Below are positions 21,464 through 33,307 of a DNA stretch of 64,000 nucleotides, piece after piece; within the stretch, counting starts at the first letter, position 1, and each line of letters begins with the position of its first letter. The notes under the pieces are model-generated. The model ran no database searches. It saw nothing but the letters and a program-made list of their open reading frames with translations, and was not told the origin of the DNA. The position numbers and the translations under genes are program-made. Origin of the DNA: Austropuccinia psidii (lineage: Eukaryota > Basidiomycota > Pucciniomycetes > Pucciniales > Sphaerophragmiaceae); the NCBI GenBank assembly GCA_023105745.1, contig JALGQZ010000003.1, positions 71,770,696 to 71,834,695 on the forward strand, in the 5' to 3' direction.

Positions 21464-23543
21464 TCAAATTAATAAGGTGTTTATATTGGCTTTATCAGGG
21501 AGATCTAGTACAGGTTGTCCATCTATGGTATTTTTTTCAAGCCATGCCTCACTGAAGTCCAATACTAAACATTTTGCCACTTCCAATTTTTTTGGAGCAG
21601 TGGGAACAAATTCATGGGTTTTTGAGAAAAATGCCTTGTTAAAAATATCCAAAATATATGCATTTGTTCTCCTCCAAATAGGCTCATAAGGCCTTTCCTT
21701 AGCAATAACACTATCAGTAATTTCAATCATCTGAAATGCTCCTTTAGCTGAGCTTTTTTTCCAATCTCTTGAGCAAACCATTAAGCCTCTTACCCCAGAA
21801 GCAAGAAATGAAGCTAAAATATGATAGCAGGGCTTAACTAATCCTATTTTTGATTGTAGCTCTGATAAGGTCTTAAGGTGTTCTTTGGACCTTCTATGAG
21901 TGAGCACAAATCCATCAGGAATATCAACTGGAAGAACTTTTGAATGTGCTAGTATCAGGACATATGAAATCATAAGATGTAGAATGGAATCATTGAAAGA
22001 TATTAAGCTATTCATTCCATAATGAATTGGCTGGTTTTCCTCCTTTTCATCAAGGGTATTTTCAATCTGAGCTGAATGGGATGGTCTTGTGCTGAGGCAG
22101 GACACTAGAAATTCCAGGCTGAGTCTTTGAACTAACAAGGGATCATCTTCTGTTGATTTCGTGATTTCAAACTTTTCAGGTTGTATGAGATCTTCTACAG
22201 AAACTGATCTTGACTCCAGTATTAGATTGGCCCAGAACTGTTTCTTTTGAAGATTAGGGACAAAGAGGGATTGTGCCAATTGAAAGAGGGGTTGGTGTGA
22301 TTTGGGAATGTTTTGCATTGAAATTGTAGAATCCAAAGTAAAGATAGGGACATTCCAAGCATCAGGATCATTGAAAGGATCATATTTCTTTGGTGAAAAT
22401 ATATCTAATCCTGAAAAATGCAAGTAAATATCAATGTTCTGGATGAAACATGAATGAATGTCTTTTGTATTTACCAGATTTATCCAAATCCACTAGCCAT
22501 TTGGTAATGCTAAGAGATCCAATACTTTGAAAGTGTATTCCTTTGGGTAGTTTGGTAGAAAATGGCCTTTGGAGAATTTCCTGGAATTGTTCTCTTACTA
22601 GATTTTCAACATTAACCTGGCATTTCTTCCATGAGGATACAGAAAGTGGCTGATAATGGCTGATTTTTTCTTCAAAGTGATCTGAGTGAATGGGATTGAA
22701 TAATCCGGATTGAGGAAGCTTTTTCTTCTTTGGGGATGCTGAAGGCTCTTCATTACTGGTTTGCATTACTTTTGAGGTTGATGGGTTGTTATCTACAAGT
22801 ATGAAATTGGAGTTAGGTTTTTCTTTTGAGTGTTTGGTAGACGTAGGTTGTATCAAGGGCTCCTCTATTTTTGATTTTGCTTTTTCTCTCATGGTGGAAG
22901 CTGGAAAACTTTGTATATTTGATTGATAATTTTGAGAAATACTATTGACTTCAGGGCTGGAGTTTGAGGTAGATAAGGCTTTTTCAAAATCATTTTGAGG
23001 TTGGAATAGTTCTGGTTCTAGATTTTGAGAAGCTGACTGGTTTTGTGGGTGTGATTTCTCAGTATCATAATTGCATTCCAATTTCTAAGAAAGAAATGAT
23101 TCAGGGAATATAGTTTAATCTTTGAGTAAAGCCTAAATAAAATATTGAAACATACTTCTTGATTCTTTTCCTTCATACTTTGATAAATTTTGGCCTTTTT
23201 ATTACTCGTACTAGAACAAGATATGAAATACCCCTTTATTGATGTTTGGGAGGATGCTGAAATAACAACCTTGGCTTCAGGGGGTAATGTTCCACCTAGC
23301 TGTACACCTAAATTATGATTCAAATTCCAATTAAAAATGGCTCCATATGGGCAAAAGCTGGAAAAACATACAATACAGATCATCTTCAAGTATTTTGGAG
23401 ACCTCTTGAATTTTTTTTCTTGCATATTCAGGAAAGTGAGTATTGCAGGTAGCAAGCTTGAGAGAAGGATAAAATTTGGAGATTTTGGATATGAATTCTG
23501 ATTTTTCAACTTGCTTTGGCTCTATTTCAAGTAATGGATCCAT
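21464..23543 (-). CDS. FamR copy 2, intact 626-aa protein of unknown function
   Basis: Four exons (23543-23372, 23307-23156, 23084-22475, 22410-21464) join through GT-AG introns of 64, 71 and 64 nt with consistent phases, giving 626 residues. The N-terminal part contains a helical F-I-S-K-type segment. The middle is serine-, proline- and lysine-rich and probably disordered, with a K-K-K-K cluster. A conserved K-W-L-V-D-L-D motif precedes the third intron. The C-terminal 300 residues are the best conserved region of the family, with G-V-R-G-L-M, P-I-W-R-R-T-N and C-L-V-L-D-F. I recognise no catalytic motif, signal peptide or clear membrane segment. It is the only one of three copies without breaks. 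It lies in a minus-strand row with a small gene, the 24222-27380 gene and tnp2, so it may be transposon cargo, but this is inference. Confidence 0.72.
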
Positions 23544-24221
23544 TTTGGAGCAGTGATTATTTGCAATTGACTGAGGGTTAATTATTATAAATAAGTTTTT
23601 AAATTTATTTTTTAAATGAAATTGAAAAAAATAGAAGGTGGGTGCTCTTTACAGTGTTCAAGAGAGATTGTACTATTATGGAATGTAGGATTTTTGGGAA
23701 GGCATATATAATGATGACTTTTGATAAATGCCAATATTTTGGTTTGAGCATTGCTCAATATATAATAACTTGGTGACAAATGAAAGCCAAAGCAGGCATA
23801 AGTAAGAGGCTTATATATTAAATAATGTTGAGAACCTATAGCACAGTTCAGCTTTGAAAACATTAAATAAATAACAAATTTATGACTGATGGTCATAATT
23901 GTGAAAGCCCACATTGTGGATAAATTATAAATTCTCACAGTGGGTGACTTTTTAAAATATCTTAAATCATGTTTTCTTTTGAAGTACATTTATTACTAAA
24001 TTCTCAGCTTGGAAAACATATAGGACAGTTCAGGTCTCAGATACACTACAAAAATACTAATTTTATGACTGCCAGTCATGATTTTGAAAGGCATCTTTGG
24101 ACTTGGTTATTAATTCACTCAATTGGTGAATTGTTAAAATAATTTATCTCTAATTATATTTCCAAATACATCTATTTCAAAACTCTAAGCTTGGATACCA
24201 AAAAGGACTAGGGGATAAAGA
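23544..24221. repeat. Degenerate tandem repeat, period about 183 bp
   Basis: Two to three diverged copies. The dyad TTATGACTG-N3-GTCATAA is seen at 23880-23898, and a near match at 24063-24081. Both are followed by a TGAAAG motif and a run ending GCTTGGA. The dyad resembles one of the four inverted repeats in the satellite at 51785-52822. Confidence 0.55.
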
Positions 24222-24991
24222 TTATTCAGTATTCATACGATTATGACTACTTGAACTAGCTTCAATTCCACTGAGAGAAGATCTTCCTGGCCTCTGTATA
24301 ATGTGATGTTCCCTTTTTGTCTTGGCCTCAATCTCTAATAATATATTTTGGAGTCCAATGGGTTCTTTCACCAGTAAGTGGTTTCTTTCAACTTCTGAAA
24401 TTGTGTTTAGGTATATTGTGGAATAACAATCTAAAGGTAAGCAATGTGAGACATTAGTTAAATCAGAATTATAGTCTAGTTTCTCTCCATCCCTATGAAG
24501 CATACGTTGAACTCTATTCTTTTCAAGCTGGGTTTTGGCACCAAGGGTCATTGCTAGATCCAATTTCCTTGTACACAAGGTCAAAGCTTCACTACGCCAA
24601 ACTCCAACAAGTCTTTTTGGTGCTTTTCCCAAGTCAGAACTATCCTCTACATCTGAAGTTGCTTTTATATCAGTATATATTGCAGAGAAATCGTTGTTTT
24701 GAGGGAATAATTGACGTGCTATTTTGAAACTGGCAGCTGTACACTAAATATAAAAGTAATATTAGAGTTGGGTGTATGTCTAACAAATGAATAAGCACAT
24801 ACATTCTGCCTCCCTCTAGTGTTTTTGGATTTCTTAGCTTTTTGAAATTCAACCTCCTCTGCAGCCTGGCCAAGTTTTGAAAGCTTTTTCATTTCTTTAC
24901 CCCTTCCATTGACCCAATGTTCAATTAATAGGTTTAGTTGATTGGGATTGTTGATATTTAAGCTGGGTTGAGTCTTACTCCAATTGAAAAA

Positions 24992-26512
24992 GGGTATTGG
25001 TAAAAACACGTAAGGGATGGTTTTTAAATGAAATATGGCCATTTATGGCATTTATGATGCCATTCATGCCATTTGTGGCATTAAAAATGCCATTTGTGCC
25101 ATTAAAAATTCCATTTATGGCATTAACAGTGCCATTAATTGAATTATCAATGAAATATTTCTGATGCCATTAATGCCATAAATGGCATTAAAAGTGCCAT
25201 AAATGGCATTAACAATGCCATAAATGGCATTAACAATCACATTGATGGCATTAACAATGACATTGATGGTATTAACAGTGCCATTAATGGCATTAACAGT
25301 GCCATTAATGGCATTAACAGTGCCATAAATGGCATCAACAGTGCCATAAATGGAATCAACAGTGCCATAAATGGCATTAACAGTGTCATCAATGGCATTA
25401 TCAATGAAATATTATTGATGCCATTAATGCCATTTATGGCATCAACAATGCCATTTGTGGCATCAAAAATGCAACATTTCTGATGCCATTAATGCCATAA
25501 ATGGCATTAATAATGCCACATTAACAATGCCATTAATGGCATTACTAATACCATGAATGGCATTATCAATGCAATAAATGGCATAATGCCATTTATGTAA
25601 CACCATAAATGGCATTGTTAATTCCATTTATGTAATGCCACAAATGGAATTTTTGATTCCATAAATGGCATTTTTGATGCCATTTATGTAATAGTTAAGG
25701 CAATTAATTCCATTTTTAAGGCCAATGTTAAGGCCATTCATGCCATTTTTAAGGCCATTTATGGCATTTTTAAATGCATAAATGGCATTTTCAAGGCCAT
25801 TAAATTCAATTTATGGCATTTCTGTAATGCCACTTATGCCAATTTTCTGGCCATAAATGGCATCTGTATGTCATTATTGATGCCATTTATGGCATTATTA
25901 TGTCATTAGTGATGCCATTTATGGCACTTTTTATGTGATAAATGACACTGTTAATGCCAAAAATCAAATTTTAACTTCCACTAATCATAAATTAAATTTT
26001 GAATTAAATTTATGTCATAAATGGCATTTTCAATTTAATTACAAACATGAACAAAAAAACGTAAAAAAACATGGACTTTTTGGGCCTACAAATGTTCTTG
26101 CCAAAAAAATACCAAAATGTTGGTCTTCTAGTTTATTATTCTCAACATTCTCACCTTCATTTTAAAAAAAAATATTGAAATTCATAAGTGGGAACATTTT
26201 TAATGAATTTTTTTAAAAAAATGGGCCATTTTACCAAATTACCCAAAATAGAAAAATTGGGCAAAAAAAAAAAATTTGAAAAAATTTGGGGACCTTCACA
26301 TCCCATGTCGGAAAAAATATGCCAAAAAAAATGTTAAAAATTCTCAAAAATGAGCCTGAGGAATTTTTATAAAAAAATTAGGTTACTTACGTGTTTTTAC
26401 CATAAAATTACGTGTTTTGGCCATAATTTGGTAAAAACACATAAGTTTATGGTAAAAACACGTAAGGGCTTACGTGTTTTTACTAAAAGCTTATGTGTGT
26501 TTATCAACACCC
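24992..26512. mobile_element. Element E1, non-autonomous inverted-repeat element with 8-bp target duplication
   Basis: The ends are imperfect inverted repeats of about 23 bp (GGGTATTGGTAAAAACACG on the left; the complement of GGGTGTTGATAAACACACA on the right). TTGAAAAA flanks both sides (24984-24991 and 26513-26520). The subterminal right end carries several copies of TACGTGTTTTTACC in both orientations. No transposase frame is present. An 8-bp duplication is typical of hAT elements, among others; the superfamily is not certain. A relative lies at 62728-63696. Confidence 0.85.
25030..25960. repeat. 21-bp palindromic repeat array inside E1
   Basis: The interior of E1 is largely degenerate copies of a 21-bp unit, ATGGCATTAACAGTGCCATTA. 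Each unit pairs ATGGCA with TGCCAT around a short AT spacer, so the array is an almost continuous series of potential small hairpins. The clearest tandem run is about 25250-25400. Because 21 is a multiple of three, it generates spurious open frames. Confidence 0.85.
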
Positions 26513-27380
26513 TTGAAAAAATGTTTGGAGATAATGTTGGCTATGGCTGCATTCCAAGTGGAGTTATTGAATGAGGTTCCCCATTGGAAGGTAATTCTCT
26601 TGAGGCCTACTAGCTGGCATTCCTTTTCACAAGCACGCTTTTCAACTATTGAGACCTTGATCTTGTTATTGAGAACATCATGACTTGGTTTAAATTCAGG
26701 TGGCTGCAATCGTTGAGATATAGAGGTGAATTCTTGTTTGACCAGAATTTTGCGCTCACCAATTGGACAACCTCTCAGTCCATATTCAAAGGTTTCCAAA
26801 TGGGTCTTGATGTGTTTAGCTTGGTTTTTAACCCAATGAATGTGGAATTCCTCTTCATCATTGGTAGGATTGGGTGGGAAATGATCTACAGAAGGTGGCA
26901 TACCCATTAAGAAGTAGATAAATTCTTGCAGGTGGACTGATTCAGTGGATGCCTGACTTGGAAGATTGTTCTTTGTTACCAATCTTGTAATGCGGTGATT
27001 TCTCCCTTGCAAAATTTTCTTATTATTTCTAGCCCTCTGTTGGTCCTCTTCTTGTTGAATACTGAATTCAACTCCAACAACTGAAGACCAAATCAGTTAG
27101 TAATTTTCAATCAGCTTTAGGAAAGATACTCACCACCGGATGTTATTTCCTCTTGTCCCTCCTGACTGGCATTCTGTGAAACGGCATCCTCTATTCCAAG
27201 TCTTTCCAAATCTTGCAGAAAGATGGATTTCTGTCCAGTAGAGTCAGTATGGATGCTTTCGTGGTTTTCTTCATCTGAGTGAATTATTGAGTCACCCTCT
27301 GTTGGTGGGTTTTGTGATGAGGATCCAGAATTTTCTCTGTGGAATGCCGAGGGGGAGCCACCCATTGCATTGGAAGACAT

Positions 27381-27888
27381 TGTAATATCAATTTAAAGAA
27401 GTGGAGATAAATTGAGGAAAATGAGGTAATTCTATTAGAGAAGGTTTGAGGATGTTAAACAGAGCTGGACTACACATTCAACATATAAGAATGAATTTGG
27501 TGGATGAGAGAGCTCAGGAAAGCTTAAGGCAGTTTGGTGATGTGGAAATACAGACATTTTTGGTGGAGAAGAGATAGTTTATATAAACGTTTTTTCAAAC
27601 CTGTTCTATCCAGCACCAAAAAACCAAATTATGTCTTGAAGTATCTTTGGGAGGCTTAAATATGGCAGATTGACAATTTAAATCTCTTTTAAAAGGGATT
27701 TGAGTGAATTATTCTAAAAAAACTACATTTAATAGCATATAACAATATCAACAAAGGAAAAAGTATTGTTTTTTCTCCAAGGAAACTTTTATTAAGCATT
27801 GATAAGGAAACCTAAGGCTGAAAGGGGTGTGGTGCTTCAATCACCTATCCATTGCTAGCAAGGTTTGAAAGGAAATGGTAAGAAGCTG
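27381..27888. other. Intergenic region between the E1-interrupted gene and tnp2
   Basis: No gene seen. Expected to contain the promoter of the 27380 gene and the tnp2 terminator. Confidence 0.5.
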
Positions 27889-30800
27889 TTAAAATATATG
27901 AGATAATGAGTGGAAGTCTACTGAATCACTTACTGATGAATGTAAAGATACCAAGCAGAGTGTAGCCTGATCAATTCCAAAGGTTCCAGGGGGATTCTTG
28001 AGGCATGCAGCATGACCCAAAACTGATTGGGAGCTGATGATTATGGCATCCTCTATCTGGTCCAATAGAATAGAACAATTGAGATCTGGAAAAGGATGGA
28101 AAGGGTCTTTTTCTATTTCATTATTTTCCAGATTCTTAAAATGTTTGATAATTAGCCACCATATGTTGGGATCACCTCCAACTAATGAGACAATATTATC
28201 AATATGACCCAATGATTTGACATTATTAATGCTATACTCTATGATACTTTCTTCAACATGTGATTTTACATTACAATACCTTTTTTTTTCAAAAGTTATT
28301 GACTTTTTGCATTCAAAGAGATTTACAACATCCCTTAAGTCTCTTGAAACTAGTAGTTTCCACTGTTGAAAAATAGCATCATGCAATTGAATTTTATGAC
28401 TGGCACTGATATTTTTTGATTGATGCAGAGCAATGAGGGGATTTTTCCTACCAACTCTTTGTTGAAGATTAGGCAATTTGGAAATCCATTGATATTGTAC
28501 TTTAGATATCCATCTTTTCAGTATTGTTTGGGAGATCTCAGCTACAATTGGTTATATGTGGGTTAGTATTGTCTTAGAGTGATTTTTTGACATAAAAATA
28601 TATAATTCAAACTCAACATGGCTTATTATTCCGTGGTATGTCCCCAAATGTACGGTTCATTCTTTCATATGCCCACCAAGCTAAGATTCTTGGTGGCCCT
28701 AGCTCCTTGATAATCTTTGGTAAATGTTGTGTTACGTGTAGATTAGGTTTGGAGTTTATCATTGACCAACCCAAACGAAGTGTTTGACGATAGATCTTTG
28801 TAGTACTTTCAATCTTATCCAGGTCTTCTTCATGAATGCTTGTCCTGAGTAACATGTTTGTTAATGTAACTAATAAAATTGGTGATTTGAGTAGAAGATC
28901 CTTATGGAGGTAGTTCCCTGGGAATTTTACCCTTTCCTCCCTGTGAGGTATTTGTGAACTCCATAGTGGTACAAGTGCCAATGGTAAATACAATGTCATC
29001 AAGATTTGCCACTCCGCTGCTTTGAGTGTCTGAAAGTTTTTGAAACCAAATTTTCTGGGTAGATGAGAAAACCATGATGGGACTTTTTGTTTGATTGATG
29101 ACTTTTAAAGTACCTCTAATTTGTCTTTTTTTAATCTTGGAGTTTCATCCCGCATTGGATTTAAATCCTGATTATCATCAGAAGATAAATCACAAGGAAC
29201 CAATGAATCACTACCATGTGTAAAAGGTAATAAGTTGAGTACTGTAGAAGTGTTTGTCTGGGATCTAAGGGAATACCTGGAGTTTGAAGTTCTGTTGCTT
29301 TTTGCAGTTTGATCACTTTTGGTCCTGGAGGCTTCACTAGAGCCTTTATGCCTTTGGGATGTACGAGGTCAAATGCGGGCAAGGTTAGCTCTTGTAAGGT
29401 TTTGTTTCTTGGGTCTACTTATTTTTTCAGAATCATTGTCATCTTCATTTTTCCTTTTTCTTGGTCGCCCCAATAAACAAAAAGGATATTTGGATGGATT
29501 TGAGGGTGCCAAAAAGCTTTTCTTTTTCCTTTGAAGCTCTAACTCGTGACCAGCCAACCCCACCTTGAGGAATGATATGCAATAGTCTTTGATATCCCCT
29601 AAAATAAAACAATGCATAATATCTATGCCACAAAAGTCAATTGGTCTCCAGTAATCTAGCTTATTTAGAATACTCCGCCGGACACCATGTGATTTTACAA
29701 ATTCATCTTGTTCCTTTTTGGTTTGAAGTTGAAGCCATTCATTTGCGTTGGAAATATGATTTTCATGTGTCCTTGTTTCAAATTTTGAAATATCTATTTC
29801 ATTGCTGTAAACCCTTGTAATATTACAAAAGGAGCAAAATTGATTGGCCAAATGAGAGGCAAATCCAGCCACTTTACGTAGAGCAGGAAGATCTGCTATT
29901 GAAGGTAATAAAGCCACTCTAATAAGTCGACCCTGTGGAAAGTCGTGGGTATTAGAAAACCAAAAACCATTCCATAAAATTTGAAGCTCAATCACAAGAG
30001 GCTCTAAGATTGAATTAATTTGATCAAGAGATGGCTCTTTGGGACCAGTAATTATTGCATACAAAAACATGTTCTCCTCTTTGTGACGTTCACTTGGAGG
30101 AAGATTCAACAAGTGAGAAGAATTGAGCCAATTGAAATGGATTTTGCAGCCCCTTTGTTACTGAATGGATTGAACCAATCTACATATAAGCTAAATATCA
30201 AATTACCTGGTCTATTTGAAAATGCTTGTTTACTACGGGGGGAAGATTTTAATGTGTTCCAAATTTTGCTATGCCAAATATCAGAAATAACTTTAGGGTC
30301 TGTTTGAGAGTTATGGGTATTGTGAGCATTTAATAGCTTTTCAAAGCCAGGAATCCACATATGGGAGGCCAACCATTTTTGCAAGGATTGGTATGTAAAT
30401 GTACAGATTGGTTTTTGAAGTGAAGTATCATTCTTTTCATCAGTTTGAAATAAAAGAGAACCACATTCTTTTCTTGCAAGAGATCCTAATTTGACAATGG
30501 AGGAAGGAAAAGGTTGAATAAATTTGGATGTACACTGTTTGTTGATGTTCCCCGTTGGAGTCAGATCATACAAACTGAAGCATTCTGGACAGCAAATCTT
30601 TTTTTCAAAGTCCATGGATATGCCCAGCTGAACCAAAATAGTTTCAATTGAAAGTGTAATTTCTTTAGCAATGGATAATCCATCAAAATTGAATTTCTCT
30701 CCAATGCTAGTTATCTTTTCCCTTTCTGATAGAAGAAATTCTTTGATACTATCTCTGGACATTCCATTTTTGAGGTATAGGCTGGAAGCTTGAACCAAAA

Positions 30801-31206
30801 CTTTAAGAGCATGAGAGTCAATAAATTTAAAGGTCTTGTTTTCATATTTTTTGGTATCAAAAAGTAAATTTCTTTCATTATTCTGACGACATATCTGTTC
30901 AATTTGAGAGCATTCATGGGTTTTCTGTGTTGGCTGTGCCAAAAGATTGTGAAAATTGGATTGAAGTAATGTTGAATAATTGAAATTAATGAGGGAAAGA
31001 GTACTTACATTTTCAATATTTTGGGCTAAAAACATCTGATCAACCAAAGGCTGGGGTCTCCTGAGTTTGAGTAGTTCCAATTGATGTGTCTTCCAAGTTG
31101 GTTCAGACATAGGTCTTCCATGCTGGACAATATTTTTCAAATCTTCATAATATTGATTGTAACAGCCAAGCTCGTGACAAGTGCAAATTCTTTTGGGGAG
31201 ACCCAT
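27889..31206 (-). pseudogene. tnp2: tnp2-type transposase of a CACTA-like DNA transposon, broken
   Basis: The N-terminus has a C-T-C-x3-G-C zinc-binding-like motif near 31185-31160. The catalytic domain holds V-D-W-F-N-P (about 30160), the conserved L-N-L-P-P and G-P-K-E-P-S motifs, I-D-I-M-H-C (about 29620) and a C-terminal Y-E-R-M-N-R (about 28645). These supply the acidic residues expected of a tnp2 DDE enzyme, which cuts element ends in the nucleus. A probable intron (ACTAAC branch site, about 28560-28612) leads to the last exon, ending at 27889. Disruptions include a one-base loss at 30106-30112, a frame change near 29380 and an in-frame TAA at 29105-29107. I could not identify the CACTA termini, so element borders are not assigned. 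Confidence 0.82.
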
Positions 31207-31406
31207 TTTTGCACCATGAAAATTTGTGTGGAATGAGCAAAAAGGGCTCAGAAATTGAAATGGAGTAGGGCGGTTATGAGTAATGTTTTGGGGGGCAGAG
31301 TGAGCTCAAAAGAGCTTTCAAGTTGACACAAGCATAGCTTTATTTATATTTGAGCATCTTTGATTTTGAAAACATGGAAGCCAATTACTCCCCTAAAGAC
31401 TTCATT

Positions 31407-31601
31407 AAGATACAGGTTTTTCTGTATCTGAATGGGTCTGATGGAATTCCCAAGAGACAAACCTATTATGGCCGTAATTGGTTTGCAAGTGGTAGAAATT
31501 ATGACCAGCAGTCATAATTTGACCACCTGTGTATGGTTACAGCCAAAGCTGTATTGTTTCTGGACCTCATTCAGACACAGTTTTCTCTGTATCTGAGTAG
31601 G
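31407..31601. repeat. Left part of the palindromic satellite, separated by element B
   Basis: Just over one monomer of the 165-bp satellite, ending CTGTATCTGAGTAGG where element B begins. The array resumes at 51785 in the same monomer type, so it was continuous before B inserted. Confidence 0.88.
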
Positions 31602-33307
31602 TGTCACAGGGGCTCTTATGGAAGCAAGAGGGCCTGGCACTCAGGAATCAAGAACTCACTTGGAGGGCTCCAAAGATGATAAGAAATACTACGGAATATG
31701 TTTCTTAAACAGTGATAAGAGATAGGACAAATATGCCAGAGATAACAAAGAAAATAATAATAAGAATGGAGCCAGAGGCCAAAGATAAAAGGAAGCCAAA
31801 GGCCAAGAAGCCAACCAAGTGAATCCCCAATTCACTGTTTCAACCTGCCAGAAAGAACAATGGAATTAGTAAAGGATATGACCACCAATATCCACTGACA
31901 GGCAAGGAAGGAAAAGAGAAAAGGGTGCTAATGACTGACTTAAGGTTATCAGTATTAACTTTAATAATGTAAAAGAAAATAAGGATAAAAATAAATCCAA
32001 TATAATAATTAACTGGGGAAAAAGTCCCCAGGTGCTGAAAGGTGGCCAGTATATGTGAAAAACTGAAAGATTGATCCTGAAGGTGGATCACCGGCTGTAT
32101 TGTCCAAATCGGGCCAATACAGTTCTGGCCATCTTGAAATTGAACTGTGTGATTGAATTCCCACAGTGCAATATGAATTGGCCCAGTTGGGCCAAGTACA
32201 TACAGGTTGATTGATTGCCGCCTGTATGAACCAATTGAGTTGTCCAAGGAGTATTGAAATACTTGATGCCTTGACAACTGATTGAAATGATGGAATACCT
32301 CTGAGAATGAACCTTGGAAGAATCTTGAATGAGAGTACCAACTCAACTCCTGCATAGCCAGGTGGTTGGAGTCCTTGAATGGTCTTCTGCTTGCCACCAT
32401 GGATTACCAAACTGATGAGTCCAAAAGTCCTCCTTCAAAATGGGCGTTGGATTTTGGTGCCTTGAGTTGAGAAGGTGGAATTGAGTCCTGAAAACGTCAC
32501 CATTGAATTGCTGAGCAAAAATGGTGCATAATGGTATATAACACCATATATGCACCACTCCTGCAACCTTGAATACAGGGTGCATGGAGGAATGGAAGAA
32601 TTTTCCTTAAGTTGAGGGAAAAGCTTGATGAACTGATTTGGTGGCCCCTGGTGGTTGCCAGAGGCCATGACAGAGATGTTTGGTCCATAGTGGTCCATGT
32701 CCAAAAATGAGTCCTACATGATTTATGGCCAAAAAGGTGTCCAAGGCGTTTTTGGCCAATTTTGGGTCCAAGGGAAGTATGGCCAATTTTGGCTCAGGTG
32801 GGCCCAGATGTGATTTGGGACCCACCTGGCCTTGGGGGTTAGGTGGTTGCCCCCTTTGGCCCCTTTTGGCCTCATTGGATTAGGCCAAAAGGGGCCTAAA
32901 AGGCCTACGGACTGCGGACCGCGGCCCACGGACCATAGGGGGCCTAGATGGCCCAAAAAGGCCATTTAGGCCCAAGACCCCCTAATGAAAAGGGGGGGCC
33001 TGGATCCAATGGTGGTGGCTAGGGGGCCTGGAGTCCCCTAGAAGACAAAAAGGACCCCCCAGGCCCAAAATCAATGATGAAGGCCTGGGGGTTGGTGAGG
33101 TGTGAATTGGCCAAGAGGGCCAATGACAGCAGGATATGGCCTGAGGCCATAAATGGCCACTGGGATGGGCTGTGGCGTAAGAGCCATTGAACACCCAAAG
33201 GGGGCCAATGGGCCATAAATGATATGACGTGGCCAATTGGCCCCAATTTGGCTCCAGGTTGATTGCTGCAACCATCAAACAGGAGGGTCAAACTCGTGGT
33301 TGTGACA
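31602..33307 (-). repeat. 3' LTR of element B
   Basis: 1706 bp, reading leftward from TGTCACAACC to CCCCTGTGACA. It is 63 bp longer than the 5' LTR because of small segments near 33000 and 33135 that are absent there. It contains the GGCC-dense block (32700-33260) and the TATA hairpin (about 32520-32558). Long open frames inside are not genes. Confidence 0.9.

Larger units (their letters stand above)
24222..27380 (-). pseudogene. Rust multicopy gene, open reading frame interrupted by element E1
   Basis: Exon 1 is 27380-27134, then an intron (27081-27133) with an ACTAAC branch site. Exon 2 is 27080 to 26521, continuing at 24983-24803 once E1 and one 8-bp duplication are removed. A 59-nt intron (24744-24802) leads to exon 3, 24743-24222. 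Without E1 the frame is open for 505 residues with all phases matching, so the insertion is the only break I see. The protein has a W-N-x-A-I segment, an I-E-H-W-V-N-G-R-G motif and a G-V-W-R-S-E-A-L-T-L motif. From memory these recur in multicopy hypothetical proteins of Puccinia-type rusts. Lying beside and parallel to tnp2, it may be the second gene of a CACTA-like transposon. Confidence 0.75.

Noticed and set aside
25030..25960. CRISPR array
   Set aside because: The 21-bp units are contiguous and degenerate, with no unique spacers, and the organism is a eukaryote.
24992..26512. E1 acting as an intron (introner-like element)
   Set aside because: The right-end complement has GT close to the boundary, but the other end lacks a splice acceptor at the border, so precise removal that restores the frame is not predicted.
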